Origin: a virus
IMG/VR virus record: IMGVR_UViG_3300005399_000006
Span: 1 to 24,608 of that record
Strand: one strand, 5' to 3'
Length of the DNA stretch: 24,608 bases
The position numbers and the translations under genes were made by a program. Position 1 is the stretch's first letter. Each line of letters starts with the position of its first letter. Under the pieces are notes generated by a model that saw only the letters and a program-made list of their open reading frames with translations, had not been told where the DNA came from and did not search any database. Below are positions 11,549 to 19,003 of this stretch, one piece after another.

Positions 11549-11797
11549 ATGTCAAACGACCAAACGTTACCATGCCATAATGAGACAAAGGTAATACCAA
11601 GAGGGGGTCTGGTTATCCGTTACGCCAGAAAGCTGCGTGGTTATTCGCAAGCCGAATACTCAACACATATAGGGCTAGGTAAAAACACTTTAGGCAACTG
11701 GGAGCGTGGTCAACAAGAACCAAGTTTCTTTATGGTTATGACTATTCTCAATGATCTAAAAGTTGATTTGGTGGAGGCGTACCGTAATGCCCAGTAA
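11549..11797 (+). CDS. XRE-family helix-turn-helix regulator, 82 aa
   Basis: An 82-aa protein with an XRE helix-turn-helix at residues 20-75 (LVIRYARKLRGYSQAEYSTH, GLGKNTLGNWERGQQEPSF). There is no other domain. It overlaps the Q-like gene by 11 nt and follows the nuclease gene by 22 nt, so it may regulate the switch to late transcription. No direct evidence for its operator was found. Confidence 0.85.
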   Translation: MSNDQTLPCHNETKVIPRGGLVIRYARKLRGYSQAEYSTHIGLGKNTLGNWERGQQEPSFFMVMTILNDLKVDLVEAYRNAQ

Positions 11798-12221
11798 TTC
11801 AGATACAAGAACAATAAAGCAGGCTCGTTCTGAGCTTCGTGCTTGGGGACGGTTTTGGCAACGTTATGGAACAGAAATCACCTCGGGTGGCAGTATTTTT
11901 GCGAATATGATGCAGCGATGCCAACGCAGCAACAGTAAATACCATTCAAGAAGGCGTGTTGGTAAGTCCGATGTCAGAAGTAATATGGCTCACGGAGTCA
12001 CTCGCCCAGTTACGGCTAATTGTACGCCAACACATTCCAGTACTGCATTTCATGAAAAGGAAGTTTTTGTGCCGTGGAGTCTGCAGGGTATTGATGACTT
12101 TATAGAATCATTGCAAGATGAATGTAAAAATGCACTTAAACGAAAATACATAGAACAAGAGGATAATTTCAGGAGTATTTGGCTTGATAGAGCTGAAAAA
12201 CTTGTCATGTTTCGTCGTTAA
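11787..12221 (+). CDS. Q-like late antitermination protein (tentative), 144 aa
   Basis: The start is ATG 11787 with GGAGG 9 nt upstream, overlapping the preceding gene. ARSELRAWGRFWQRYG resembles the RxxLRxWGRW-type opening of phage Q-type antiterminators, and the C-terminus (ALKRKYIEQ ... WLDRAEKLV) resembles their helical end. The middle is Ser/Arg-rich and unrecognised. Context is strong: it sits at the end of the early genes, and immediately downstream come a candidate promoter and an intrinsic terminator before the lysis genes. Such proteins load on polymerase at the late promoter and let it pass that terminator. Confidence 0.55.
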   Translation: MPSNSDTRTIKQARSELRAWGRFWQRYGTEITSGGSIFANMMQRCQRSNSKYHSRRRVGKSDVRSNMAHGVTRPVTANCTPTHSSTAFHEKEVFVPWSLQGIDDFIESLQDECKNALKRKYIEQEDNFRSIWLDRAEKLVMFRR

Positions 12222-12245
12222 TTTACTGCGCCCCAATATATAGGG

Positions 12246-12274
12246 TTTTTATGAGCCTGAAAAACAGCTAAAAT
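12246..12274 (+). promoter_or_regulatory. Candidate late promoter
   Basis: TAAAAT (12269-12274, five of six -10 matches) has a weak -35 TTTTTA at 12246-12251 with a 17-nt spacer. It lies between the Q-like gene and the terminator at 12299, where a lambda PR'-like promoter would be expected. Low certainty. Confidence 0.3.
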
Positions 12275-12298
12275 TTGTAAAAATGCAGAAATTGTCTT

Positions 12299-12330
12299 AA
12301 GCCCCATCTTTAAATATTTGGGGCTTTTTT
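12299..12330 (+). terminator. Intrinsic terminator between the Q-like and lysis genes
   Basis: AAGCCCCA (12299-12306) pairs with TGGGGCTT (12319-12326), an 8-bp stem with a 12-nt loop, followed by further T residues through 12331. Placement 3' of the Q-like gene and 5' of the endolysin is that of lambda tR', a terminator bypassed only after Q acts. Confidence 0.85.
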
Positions 12331-12348
12331 TATGCCCTAAGAAAAGTC

Positions 12349-12765
12349 ATGAATTATCAATCAACCATTAATCAATTGAAGCGACACGAAGGGTTAAAGC
12401 TTAAGCCTTATAAATGTACCGCTGGTAAGTTAACAATTGGTTATGGCCGCAATCTTGAAGGCAAGGGCATAAACAAGTCAGAAGCAGAAGAGATGCTTCT
12501 TAGAGATATCTGCGAAGCAGAAGAAAGGCTTTTCGATGCAGGCTTATTAGATAGTCATAACGATGCTCGTAAAGCAGTGTTGATCAACATGGCCTTTCAG
12601 CTTGGCTTTAACGGTCTTCTTGGTTTTAAGAATATGCTTGAAGCTGTTCGCCGTCACGAATACGAATTAGCTGGTAAAGAAATGCTTAATAGCCGCTGGG
12701 CTATGCAGACACCAAACCGCGCTAAAGAATTATACGACCAAATGGTAACTGGTGAATTTCAATGA
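12349..12765 (+). CDS. Endolysin, GH24 (T4-type) lysozyme
   Basis: A 138-aa muramidase. The catalytic signature is RHEGLKLKPYKCTAGKLT: Glu14, then Cys23 at the position of T4 Asp20, then Thr29, followed by IGYGRNLEGKGI. This is the E-x8-(D/C)-x5-T triad. No signal peptide or SAR segment is visible, so release should depend on the downstream holin. It is the first gene after the late terminator. The stop overlaps the next gene (ATGA). Cys instead of Asp is known in many phage lysozymes and compatible with activity. Confidence 0.92.
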   Translation: MNYQSTINQLKRHEGLKLKPYKCTAGKLTIGYGRNLEGKGINKSEAEEMLLRDICEAEERLFDAGLLDSHNDARKAVLINMAFQLGFNGLLGFKNMLEAVRRHEYELAGKEMLNSRWAMQTPNRAKELYDQMVTGEFQ

Positions 12766-13001
12766 TCACTAAGTTTCTACTATTTCTTTATGAATTCCTT
12801 GTTCCTCGATTTATCGAAGAGTGGGTAATGCTTGAAGAAAGGCCTGATGATTATCACCCTGTTTGTTCCTACTTGGATATCCAAGAAGGTGAAACGTTCG
12901 ATGCAATGTGTAAAGCAAAGTCATTCACTTGGTTTGGTATTTGTTTTTTTGCACGCTTTGGTGCTCCCGTGCCATTTAGTTTAAAAGAGATAAATAGATG
13001 A
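12762..13001 (+). CDS. Hypothetical lysis-region protein, 79 aa
   Basis: A 79-aa protein with a hydrophobic, aromatic N-terminus (MITKFLLFLYEFLVPRFIEE) and a hydrophobic patch near the C-terminus (FTWFGICFFARFGAPVPF). It overlaps the endolysin gene and the holin gene by ATGA on each side. It may be membrane-associated, but no family is recognised. Location suggests an accessory lysis role. Confidence 0.6.
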   Translation: MITKFLLFLYEFLVPRFIEEWVMLEERPDDYHPVCSYLDIQEGETFDAMCKAKSFTWFGICFFARFGAPVPFSLKEINR

Positions 13002-13477
13002 ACTGGCAAGAACTAGGTAAACAAGTAGCGGATTATGCGCCACTGTTAGGCGGTGTTCTTGGTGGCCCATCAGGTGCGGCATTCGGCACAATTTTAGCGA
13101 GTAAGTTCGGCACAAAAGAAACGCCTAACGATATTGCTGCAGCTATCCAAGCAGACCCAAATGCAGCGCTTAAGCTTAAAGAAGTCGAGTCGAACAACGA
13201 AACTAAGCTTCAAGAGCTGTACTTGAAAGACAAACAGGACGCTCGCTTAAGTCATAAAGACAGCAGAATGCCAGCGGCATTATCAATCGCACTCACTTTA
13301 TTCGTTGTACTGGTAGTTTATCTGCTTTTTTTTGCGCCTGTGCCAGATGCATCAAAAGACGTATTGTTCATGTTACTAGGCGTAGTTGTAAAAGAATGGT
13401 CGAACGCTATGCAATATTGGTACGGAACAACCCGTTCAAGCAGTGATAAAACGAAGTTAATAGCGGCTCGCAACTAA
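12998..13477 (+). CDS. Holin of the 3TM (GTA-holin-like) family
   Basis: A 159-aa protein with the plan of the three-membrane-segment holin family: a Gly/Ala-rich N-terminal amphipathic or membrane segment (APLLGGVLGGPSGAAFG), a charged middle (residues 40-90), a strong transmembrane span (ALSIALTLFVVLVVYLLF, about residues 94-112), a third hydrophobic stretch (DVLFMLLGVVVKEW) and the family-like ending YWYGTTRSSSDKTKL. It forms membrane lesions that let the endolysin reach the wall. It lies two genes after the endolysin, as in many siphophages. Assignment from family pattern. Confidence 0.75.
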   Translation: MNWQELGKQVADYAPLLGGVLGGPSGAAFGTILASKFGTKETPNDIAAAIQADPNAALKLKEVESNNETKLQELYLKDKQDARLSHKDSRMPAALSIALTLFVVLVVYLLFFAPVPDASKDVLFMLLGVVVKEWSNAMQYWYGTTRSSSDKTKLIAARN

Positions 13478-13716
13478 TGAGCACAGAGAACAAATTCCAC
13501 ATCGAGAAGTCTATTTCCGTAGGCCATATCATCACCACTATCGTTCTTTTAGTAGGTGGTATTCAGTACCTTTCGGATTTCGATAAACGTATAGCGGCTG
13601 CTGAACAGGACATCGAGTTTTTGCAGCAACAGCGTATTGAAGACGCTCGCAGAATCGAAAAGCGCCTAGATAGCATTGACTCTAAACTCGATCGCATCCT
13701 TCAGGTGAGCAAATAA
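13477..13716 (+). CDS. Small membrane-anchored coiled-coil protein, 79 aa
   Basis: One N-terminal transmembrane segment (VGHIITTIVLLVGGIQYL) is followed by a long heptad-rich helix (RIAAAEQDIEFLQQQRIEDA ... RIEKRLDSIDSKLDRI). Similar small TM plus coiled-coil proteins sit next to phage holins; they are annotated variously as holin-associated or hypothetical. The TAATG overlap with the holin stop indicates coupling. An inner-membrane spanin is possible, but no outer-membrane partner gene is visible. Confidence 0.65.
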   Translation: MSTENKFHIEKSISVGHIITTIVLLVGGIQYLSDFDKRIAAAEQDIEFLQQQRIEDARRIEKRLDSIDSKLDRILQVSK

Positions 13717-13729
13717 CTAAGGGGTAGTC

Positions 13730-14017
13730 ATGGCCTACTCAACCATCAAATCAATAGATGGGTTAGTAGTAGAGTCAGAGCTGACTGGCGCAACCCTAAA
13801 AATATATGATTGCGAAGCGAGAACTCGCTTGGTATTCAATGTCAACGTAACACATGCTGGCGATAGAACGGCAAGGCTTTTTAATGGTTACGGCTCAATA
13901 ACATTAGAAGTAAGAAAGGCGATTAGGGCTTACCTTAAACATAATAACTTTGAGTTCTTAACATTCGAGCGCGGTAATCCTGAAGATGGGTTAAGGCCCA
14001 TTACTGGTAAAATATAA
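13730..14017 (+). CDS. Hypothetical protein, 95 aa
   Basis: A 95-aa soluble protein with AAGGGG 7 nt upstream of its ATG at 13730. The composition suggests a compact beta-rich fold (LVVESELTGATLKIYD, ARTRLVFNVNV) followed by a helical region (SITLEVRKAIRAYLKHNN). No family is recognised. It lies in the late direction between lysis genes and a membrane-anchored protein. Confidence 0.6.
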   Translation: MAYSTIKSIDGLVVESELTGATLKIYDCEARTRLVFNVNVTHAGDRTARLFNGYGSITLEVRKAIRAYLKHNNFEFLTFERGNPEDGLRPITGKI

Positions 14018-14058
14018 ACGCGTTAGCTATGCTAGACACTTTAACAACGGAGTGTTTT

Positions 14059-14451
14059 ATGAAAAAGCTAGGTTTGTATTTTTTAATCGCCGTAATAGGT
14101 TCGATTACATTATCTTGGTTAGCAGCCAAAGATAACAAGAGCGCTGGTATAATAGTTACTAAATCTCAAGAGCAGCCAGATCTTAAATCAAGCAAAAAGC
14201 CGCTAACCCGAGAGCAAAAGATAGATAGAGAGTTTAGCTTTGATGGCTCTTTTATGCCATTAGTGGTAGAGGTTCAGAAGCAGTTAGTTGATCCTGAAAG
14301 CTTCCAACATATAGAGACAAAGGTTATGGATAGAGATGATAACCTATTCATCACCATGACATACCGAGCACGCAATAAGTTGGGCGGTATGGTAATAGAG
14401 CAGGCCAGCGCAGTATATTGGCCTGATAAGAATCAATACGAGATTATCTAA
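14059..14451 (+). CDS. Membrane-anchored or exported hypothetical protein, 130 aa
   Basis: The start is ATG 14059, with CGGAG 7 nt upstream; it opens with a signal-anchor (MKKLGLYFLIAVIGSITLSW). A more upstream ATG at 14029 lacks a good ribosome site. The rest is soluble and probably periplasmic. The block LVDPESFQHIETKV ... LFITMTYRARNKLGG resembles a small domain common in phage and mobile-element proteins (NPxSFEHVxT ... FRGTNxFGG), of unknown function. It ends 4 nt before the terminator at 14456. Confidence 0.65.
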   Translation: MKKLGLYFLIAVIGSITLSWLAAKDNKSAGIIVTKSQEQPDLKSSKKPLTREQKIDREFSFDGSFMPLVVEVQKQLVDPESFQHIETKVMDRDDNLFITMTYRARNKLGGMVIEQASAVYWPDKNQYEII

Positions 14452-14455
14452 ATAG

Positions 14456-14479
14456 AGCCCACCATTGAGTGGGCTTTTT
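14456..14479 (+). terminator. Intrinsic terminator before the packaging genes
   Basis: AGCCCAC (14456-14462) and GTGGGCT (14469-14475) form a 7-bp stem with a 6-nt loop, followed by four T (five counting the last stem base). It ends 3 nt before the HNH start codon, separating the lysis block from packaging genes. Confidence 0.8.
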
Positions 14480-14482
14480 ATT

Positions 14483-14872
14483 ATGCCCACTAGACCAGCC
14501 AAAGCGTGCAGAGTAAGCAACTGTCCTAACCCAGTAACAGACAGAAAGTATCAAGGTTACTGTGAGCAGCACAAAGACAAAGCTGGTTGGTTTGCTAATG
14601 AGAAGGCTAAAGGCAATAGGCATCAGCGTGGTTATGGTAAAGATTGGCAAGCTATAAGATTACAAGCGCTCAAGCGTGACGCTTATCTGTGCCAGTCATG
14701 TAAAGCCAAAGGCAAGTACATTAAAGCCACAACAGTAGACCATGTAAAAGCGAAAGAACATGGTGGCACTAATGCGTTGCACAACCTTCAATCATTGTGT
14801 GAGTCTTGCCACACAGCTAAAACAGCGAGAGAACGCGTCAGGGGAGGGGTAGGTCAAAAGTCTGAGGGCTGA
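14483..14872 (+). CDS. HNH endonuclease
   Basis: A 129-aa HNH nuclease starting at the ATG at 14483 (MPTRPAKACRVSNCPNP). Residues 70-110 hold the domain: CQSC (Cys70, Cys73), TTVDHVKAKEHGG (Asp86-His87), NALHNLQSLC and the second zinc pair C-E-S-C-H (Cys106, Cys109, His110). An N-terminal Cys pair and HQRGYGKDWQAIRLQALKRD complete the phage-type pattern. HNH proteins next to TerS and TerL in HK97-type phages stimulate terminase cutting at cos. Location immediately upstream of the small terminase fits that role. Confidence 0.92.
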   Translation: MPTRPAKACRVSNCPNPVTDRKYQGYCEQHKDKAGWFANEKAKGNRHQRGYGKDWQAIRLQALKRDAYLCQSCKAKGKYIKATTVDHVKAKEHGGTNALHNLQSLCESCHTAKTARERVRGGVGQKSEG

Positions 14873-14944
14873 TCCTACAGTACCGCCGCCCAAGCTTTTT
14901 TTTTACGTCCGCAACTTCAAAACTTTTTTTTCGAGATTTAGATC
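14873..14944. other. Noncoding gap with two poly-T tracts (possible cos region)
   Basis: Seventy-two bases between HNH and TerS hold T x9 (14896-14904) and T x8 (14924-14931), each preceded by AAGC or AAAAC, and a C-rich stretch (ACCGCCGCCC). In phages with an HNH-TerS-TerL cassette the cos site often lies close to these genes. Assignment as cos is inference only; no cohesive-end sequence can be recognised by eye. Confidence 0.25.
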
Positions 14945-15415
14945 ATGGCTTCACCGAAACCCACACCTACAGCATTGAGGTTGATTAAGGGTAACCCGGG
15001 CAAGCGAAAAATAAATAAGCAAGAGCCCAAGCCGAAGCAAGGTGTACCAAAATGTCCAGCTCATTTAGACCCAAAAGCCAAGACTGCTTGGAAGAAGTTA
15101 TGCGCTCATCTCGAACAGATGGGAGTGCTCACCCTGGCGGACGCTTTGGCGCTTGAGACTCTTGTTTCGGTTTACGCCCGAATTCGTGATTTGCAAAAGT
15201 CTATTAAGGAACATGGCGGCACAACGTATGAGTCTGTGCGTGAAGATGGAACTGTTTTTCACAAAGCACTGCCTCAGGTGGCTCAGCTAGAGAAAGCAGA
15301 AAGCACGTTTCGTTCTTATTTGACTGAGTTCGGCCTTACTCCGAGTGCAAGAGCTAAGCTTAAAACCGAAGAACCTGATGATAAGGATGACCCGCTCTCT
15401 AAGTATGGTGTCTAA
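14945..15415 (+). CDS. terS: Terminase small subunit, P27 family
   Basis: A 156-aa P27-family terminase small subunit: PTPTALRLIKGNPGKRKINK is the characteristic N-terminus, followed by PKCPAHLDPKAKTAWKKL and the helical dimerisation region (LETLVSVYARIRDLQKSI). The C-terminus (TEFGLTPSARAKLK) is typical too. It recognises phage DNA and hands it to the large subunit. The stop directly adjoins the TerL start (TAAATG). Confidence 0.93.
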   Translation: MASPKPTPTALRLIKGNPGKRKINKQEPKPKQGVPKCPAHLDPKAKTAWKKLCAHLEQMGVLTLADALALETLVSVYARIRDLQKSIKEHGGTTYESVREDGTVFHKALPQVAQLEKAESTFRSYLTEFGLTPSARAKLKTEEPDDKDDPLSKYGV

Positions 15416-17071
15416 ATGGCAACCCTCGAAAGTGCGTGCCAGTACGCTGACGATGTTGTCAGTGGTGAAGTAGTAGCTGGCAAGTGGGTTATTCAAGCTT
15501 GCAAAAGGTTTTTAAAGGATCTTGAAACTCATACTTTTGATGTTGAAAAAGCGCAGCGAATACTCGATTTTTTCCCTGACTTTATTAGGCACGTTAAGGG
15601 AAAGCTTGCTGGGCAGCCATACGAACTGTCAGACTGGGAAGCGTTTATACTCATAAACCTTTTTGGGTTTGTTGATGAGAACGGAAAGCGCCGTTTTAGA
15701 ACAGCCTACGTAGAAGTAGCCCGGAAAAACTCTAAATCTACATTTTGCTCAGGCATCGCTCTGTTTATGACTGCTTTCGATATGGAAGGCGGAGCAGAAG
15801 TATATAGCGCAGCTACAACTAGAGACCAGGCGCGAATAGTTTTTGGTGACGCACAAAACATGGTGCGCAAATCAGCCCCGCTTAAAAAAGTTTTCGGGGT
15901 TCATAAATTAAACATTCACCACATGAAAAGCGCGTCGAAGTTTGAGCCGCTTTCATCAGATGCACAAACCCTTGATGGTTTGAATATCCATTGCGGCATT
16001 ATGGACGAAGTGCACGCTCACAAAACGCGTGAAGTGTGGGATGTTGTGGAAACTGCAACAGGTGCGCGTGAACAACCCTTAATCTTAGCTATTACGACGG
16101 CTGGATTTAACAAGCAGGGCATCGGCTATGAGCAGCGCGAGTATGTTTCAAAAGTGCTTGATGGCGTGGTTGATGATGACACTTATTTTGGCATTATCTT
16201 TACAATTGATGAAGATGATGATCCTTTTGATGAAAGCGTGTGGGTTAAAGCTAACCCAAACCTTGGCCGAAGCAAAAAGCTCGACGATATGCAGCGCTTG
16301 GCTAAGAAAGCGCAAGAAATGCCTGCGGCAAGGAACAACTTCTTAACCAAGCACCTTAATGTTTGGGTTAACGCTGAAACCGCTTGGTTAGACATGGTTA
16401 GGTGGGAAAAGCTACCCGAACGTGGAAGCGTTGAACACCTTAAAACTTTGCCCTGCTATATCGGCATGGATTTGGCAAACAAGCTAGACGTTGCCGCAGT
16501 AGTTGCCGCTTTTCCTGATAGCAACAAGATACACTTTCTTTGTAAGTTCTACTTACCCGAAAACACCATATTTGCGAAGTCTCGCACCATTGGGAACATG
16601 TATGACACATGGGCCAAGCAAGGTTATTTAACATTAACCGATGGTGACATTATTGATCATGAGTATATCGAGCAAGATATCCGAGAAATGCTTAATCATT
16701 TCGATGTTCAAGCAGTAGGTTTCGATCCTTGGGGCTCAACTCAAATGTCAATCAGGCTTGCCGAAGAAGGTGCGCCAATGGTGGAAATTCCTCAAACGGT
16801 TAAGAACCTTTCAGAGTCAATGAAAGAAGTGGAAGCCAAAGTAATAAGCGGTGAACTCCACAAAGACAAAAATCCAATGATGGACTGGATGGCTTCAAAC
16901 ATCGTGGTGAAGTTAGACAGAAACGAAAACTATTTCCCAAACAAAGAACACCCCGATAACAAAATAGATGGAATGGTGGCTTTGTTCATGGCTGTAAATC
17001 GCATACTCACAGATGATGGAATTTCACTAGATGACTTTCTATCTGACAGCATAACAATAGAAGGTTTTTAA
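15416..17071 (+). CDS. terL: Terminase large subunit
   Basis: A 551-aa packaging motor. The ATPase has a Walker A-like VARKNSKST (residues 101-109) and Walker B IMDEVH (195-200). The nuclease half carries the acidic motifs GMDLANKLDVAAV (about residue 345), GFDPWG and, near the end, DNKIDGMVALFMAV. It pumps DNA into the prohead and cuts it at the packaging site. It adjoins TerS and overlaps the portal start (TAATG). Full length for the family. Confidence 0.96.
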   Translation: MATLESACQYADDVVSGEVVAGKWVIQACKRFLKDLETHTFDVEKAQRILDFFPDFIRHVKGKLAGQPYELSDWEAFILINLFGFVDENGKRRFRTAYVEVARKNSKSTFCSGIALFMTAFDMEGGAEVYSAATTRDQARIVFGDAQNMVRKSAPLKKVFGVHKLNIHHMKSASKFEPLSSDAQTLDGLNIHCGIMDEVHAHKTREVWDVVETATGAREQPLILAITTAGFNKQGIGYEQREYVSKVLDGVVDDDTYFGIIFTIDEDDDPFDESVWVKANPNLGRSKKLDDMQRLAKKAQEMPAARNNFLTKHLNVWVNAETAWLDMVRWEKLPERGSVEHLKTLPCYIGMDLANKLDVAAVVAAFPDSNKIHFLCKFYLPENTIFAKSRTIGNMYDTWAKQGYLTLTDGDIIDHEYIEQDIREMLNHFDVQAVGFDPWGSTQMSIRLAEEGAPMVEIPQTVKNLSESMKEVEAKVISGELHKDKNPMMDWMASNIVVKLDRNENYFPNKEHPDNKIDGMVALFMAVNRILTDDGISLDDFLSDSITIEGF

Positions 17072-18354
17072 TGCTTAAATGGTTAACAGGCTTTCTGGGT
17101 GGTTCTGCTACTGCTCAAGGCGAAGGCTCACAATCTGGTACGCCATCTAAGCAAGGCATTCAACCAGCTAAAAGTGTTGATGAAGATTCCGCTTTGCAGA
17201 TAAGCGCCGTTTGGCGCTGTGTTAGAATTTTGGCTGAAACTATATCTAGCTTACCTATAAAAGTTCATGAGATTTCCGGCACAAACACCCATAAAGAGGT
17301 AACAGACGAGCCTAGCAACCCACTTTGGTTTGTTTTAACCCAGTCTCCTAATCGCTACCAAACCCCGCAAGAATGGCTTGAAACAATGTGCTTAAACCTT
17401 GTGTTGCATGGTAACGCTTTTGCGGAAATAAAAAGGAATGGAAAAGGAGAGCTTGCTAGTCTAACGCCGCTACCGGCACAGAATATGGAAGTGAAAGTGC
17501 TGAATGATGGATCGATTGCTTATCTTCTCCATCGACCCACTAAGGGTACTGTTTCGGCACTGGCTGAGAGGAACGTGCTTCATATCAAGCTATTTGGAAA
17601 TGGGATCGTTGGTCTCTCCCCACTTGGCTACGCAAAATCGTCTATGGGTCTAGCTCTTGCTGCAGAAGAATACAGTTCTAAATACTTTGTAAACGGTGGT
17701 AAGGCCTCCGGTGTTCTGACTATTGATAAAATACTAAATAAAGAGCAAAGAAAGCAGATTAGAGATTCATTTAGTGGTCTTACTGAAGGTTCTGAAAACG
17801 CTCACAAGATGTACATACTTGAAGCAGGTATGAAGTATCAGTCTATTCAGGCAAAGCCAGATGAACTTCAAATGATTGAAACTCGTCGTTTTCAAATAGA
17901 AGACATATCCCGTTTTTTTGGTGTTCCTCTTTTCCTTTTAAACTCTACTGAAAAAAGCACAACATGGGGTTCGGGCCTTGAGCAGATAATGACAGGTTTT
18001 TATTTGTTAACACTTCGCCCGTATCTAACCCGCTTCGAGCAGTCGTTTAAAAAGCAAATAATGACGCCCCAGCAGCGTAGAAAATACACTGTCAACTTTG
18101 ATTTTGAGGACTTACTTCGAGCAGACAGCACGAGCCGCGCTAATCTCGACAAAACCCTTATCAGTTCAGCTATTCACACTATTAACGAAATTCGTGCAAA
18201 GAGAAATCTTCCGCCAGTACCAGGTGGCGATATGCCACTAGTTCAAGGTGCATTTGTACCCCTAGACCAGATAAAAGATTTCCACGCACAAACAAACAAC
18301 TCTGCACCGGAGCAAGAAGATGATAACCAAGAAACTGAAAACCCCGTTGAATGA
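17071..18354 (+). CDS. Portal protein, HK97 type
   Basis: A 427-aa HK97-type portal: SALQISAVWRCVRILAETIS (early in the protein), PNRYQTPQEWLETM, VLHGNAFAEIKRNGKG and SSKYFVNGGKASGVL, then GVPLFLLNSTEKSTTWGSGL. The C-terminal tail is acidic and disordered (APEQEDDNQETENP). It forms the dodecameric ring at the capsid vertex through which DNA enters. It overlaps both TerL (1 nt) and the protease (35 nt), a typical packed head cassette. Confidence 0.95.
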   Translation: MLKWLTGFLGGSATAQGEGSQSGTPSKQGIQPAKSVDEDSALQISAVWRCVRILAETISSLPIKVHEISGTNTHKEVTDEPSNPLWFVLTQSPNRYQTPQEWLETMCLNLVLHGNAFAEIKRNGKGELASLTPLPAQNMEVKVLNDGSIAYLLHRPTKGTVSALAERNVLHIKLFGNGIVGLSPLGYAKSSMGLALAAEEYSSKYFVNGGKASGVLTIDKILNKEQRKQIRDSFSGLTEGSENAHKMYILEAGMKYQSIQAKPDELQMIETRRFQIEDISRFFGVPLFLLNSTEKSTTWGSGLEQIMTGFYLLTLRPYLTRFEQSFKKQIMTPQQRRKYTVNFDFEDLLRADSTSRANLDKTLISSAIHTINEIRAKRNLPPVPGGDMPLVQGAFVPLDQIKDFHAQTNNSAPEQEDDNQETENPVE

Positions 18355-18991
18355 TGTCGACCTGAAATTTGATAACGAAGATGGTTACACATTTGAAGGT
18401 TATGCGTCTGTTTTCGGTGGTAATGATTCTGTTGGTGACACAATTATTAAAGGTGCTTTTTCTGCATCTTTAACAGTATTAAAAGGCATGAATAAAATGC
18501 CTATTGGTTTTTACAATCATGATCACTTTGGCATACCCGTAGTTAAGTGGCTTGATGCTTACGAAGATGATAAGGGGCTTAAAGTAAAAGGCCGATTAAC
18601 ACGCGGCATACAAAAGGCCGAAGAATTAAGACTTGCTATGCTGGATGGCAACGTTGATGGAATATCTATTGGCATAAAGCTTTCGCCTGATGACTACGAA
18701 ACTAAAAGCGGTCAAGCCGGGCGAGTAATCAAGAATGTTAGCGAAATGCCAGAGATTAGCGTTGTCACTTTCCCAGCAGACCGTGCCGCAAGAATCGACA
18801 TCGATACTGTTAAATCATCGTTAGACAGTATCGATTCAATACCAGAATTCGAACAATTCCTTCGTGAAGTTGTGGGTTGTTCAAAATCAGCAGCTACGGC
18901 TGTTGCAAGCTTAGCTTTAAAACTGTCACGGCGTGATGCTGATGATGTCGAAGCAGCACTTTTAGATACACTCACAAATTTCAAACTTTAG
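18320..18991 (+). CDS. Prohead maturation protease, HK97 gp4 type
   Basis: A 223-aa serine protease of the U35/HK97 family. The probable catalytic triad is His67 (FYNHDHFG), Ser116 (DGISIGIK) and Glu145 (EMPEISVVTFPA). The C-terminal third (residues 160-223) is the usual disordered or helical extension. It cleaves the scaffold part of the capsid protein. The start (MITKKLKTP) lies inside the end of the portal gene in another frame. Confidence 0.94.
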   Translation: MITKKLKTPLNDVDLKFDNEDGYTFEGYASVFGGNDSVGDTIIKGAFSASLTVLKGMNKMPIGFYNHDHFGIPVVKWLDAYEDDKGLKVKGRLTRGIQKAEELRLAMLDGNVDGISIGIKLSPDDYETKSGQAGRVIKNVSEMPEISVVTFPADRAARIDIDTVKSSLDSIDSIPEFEQFLREVVGCSKSAATAVASLALKLSRRDADDVEAALLDTLTNFKL

Positions 18992-19003
18992 GGTAAATTA
19001 ATT

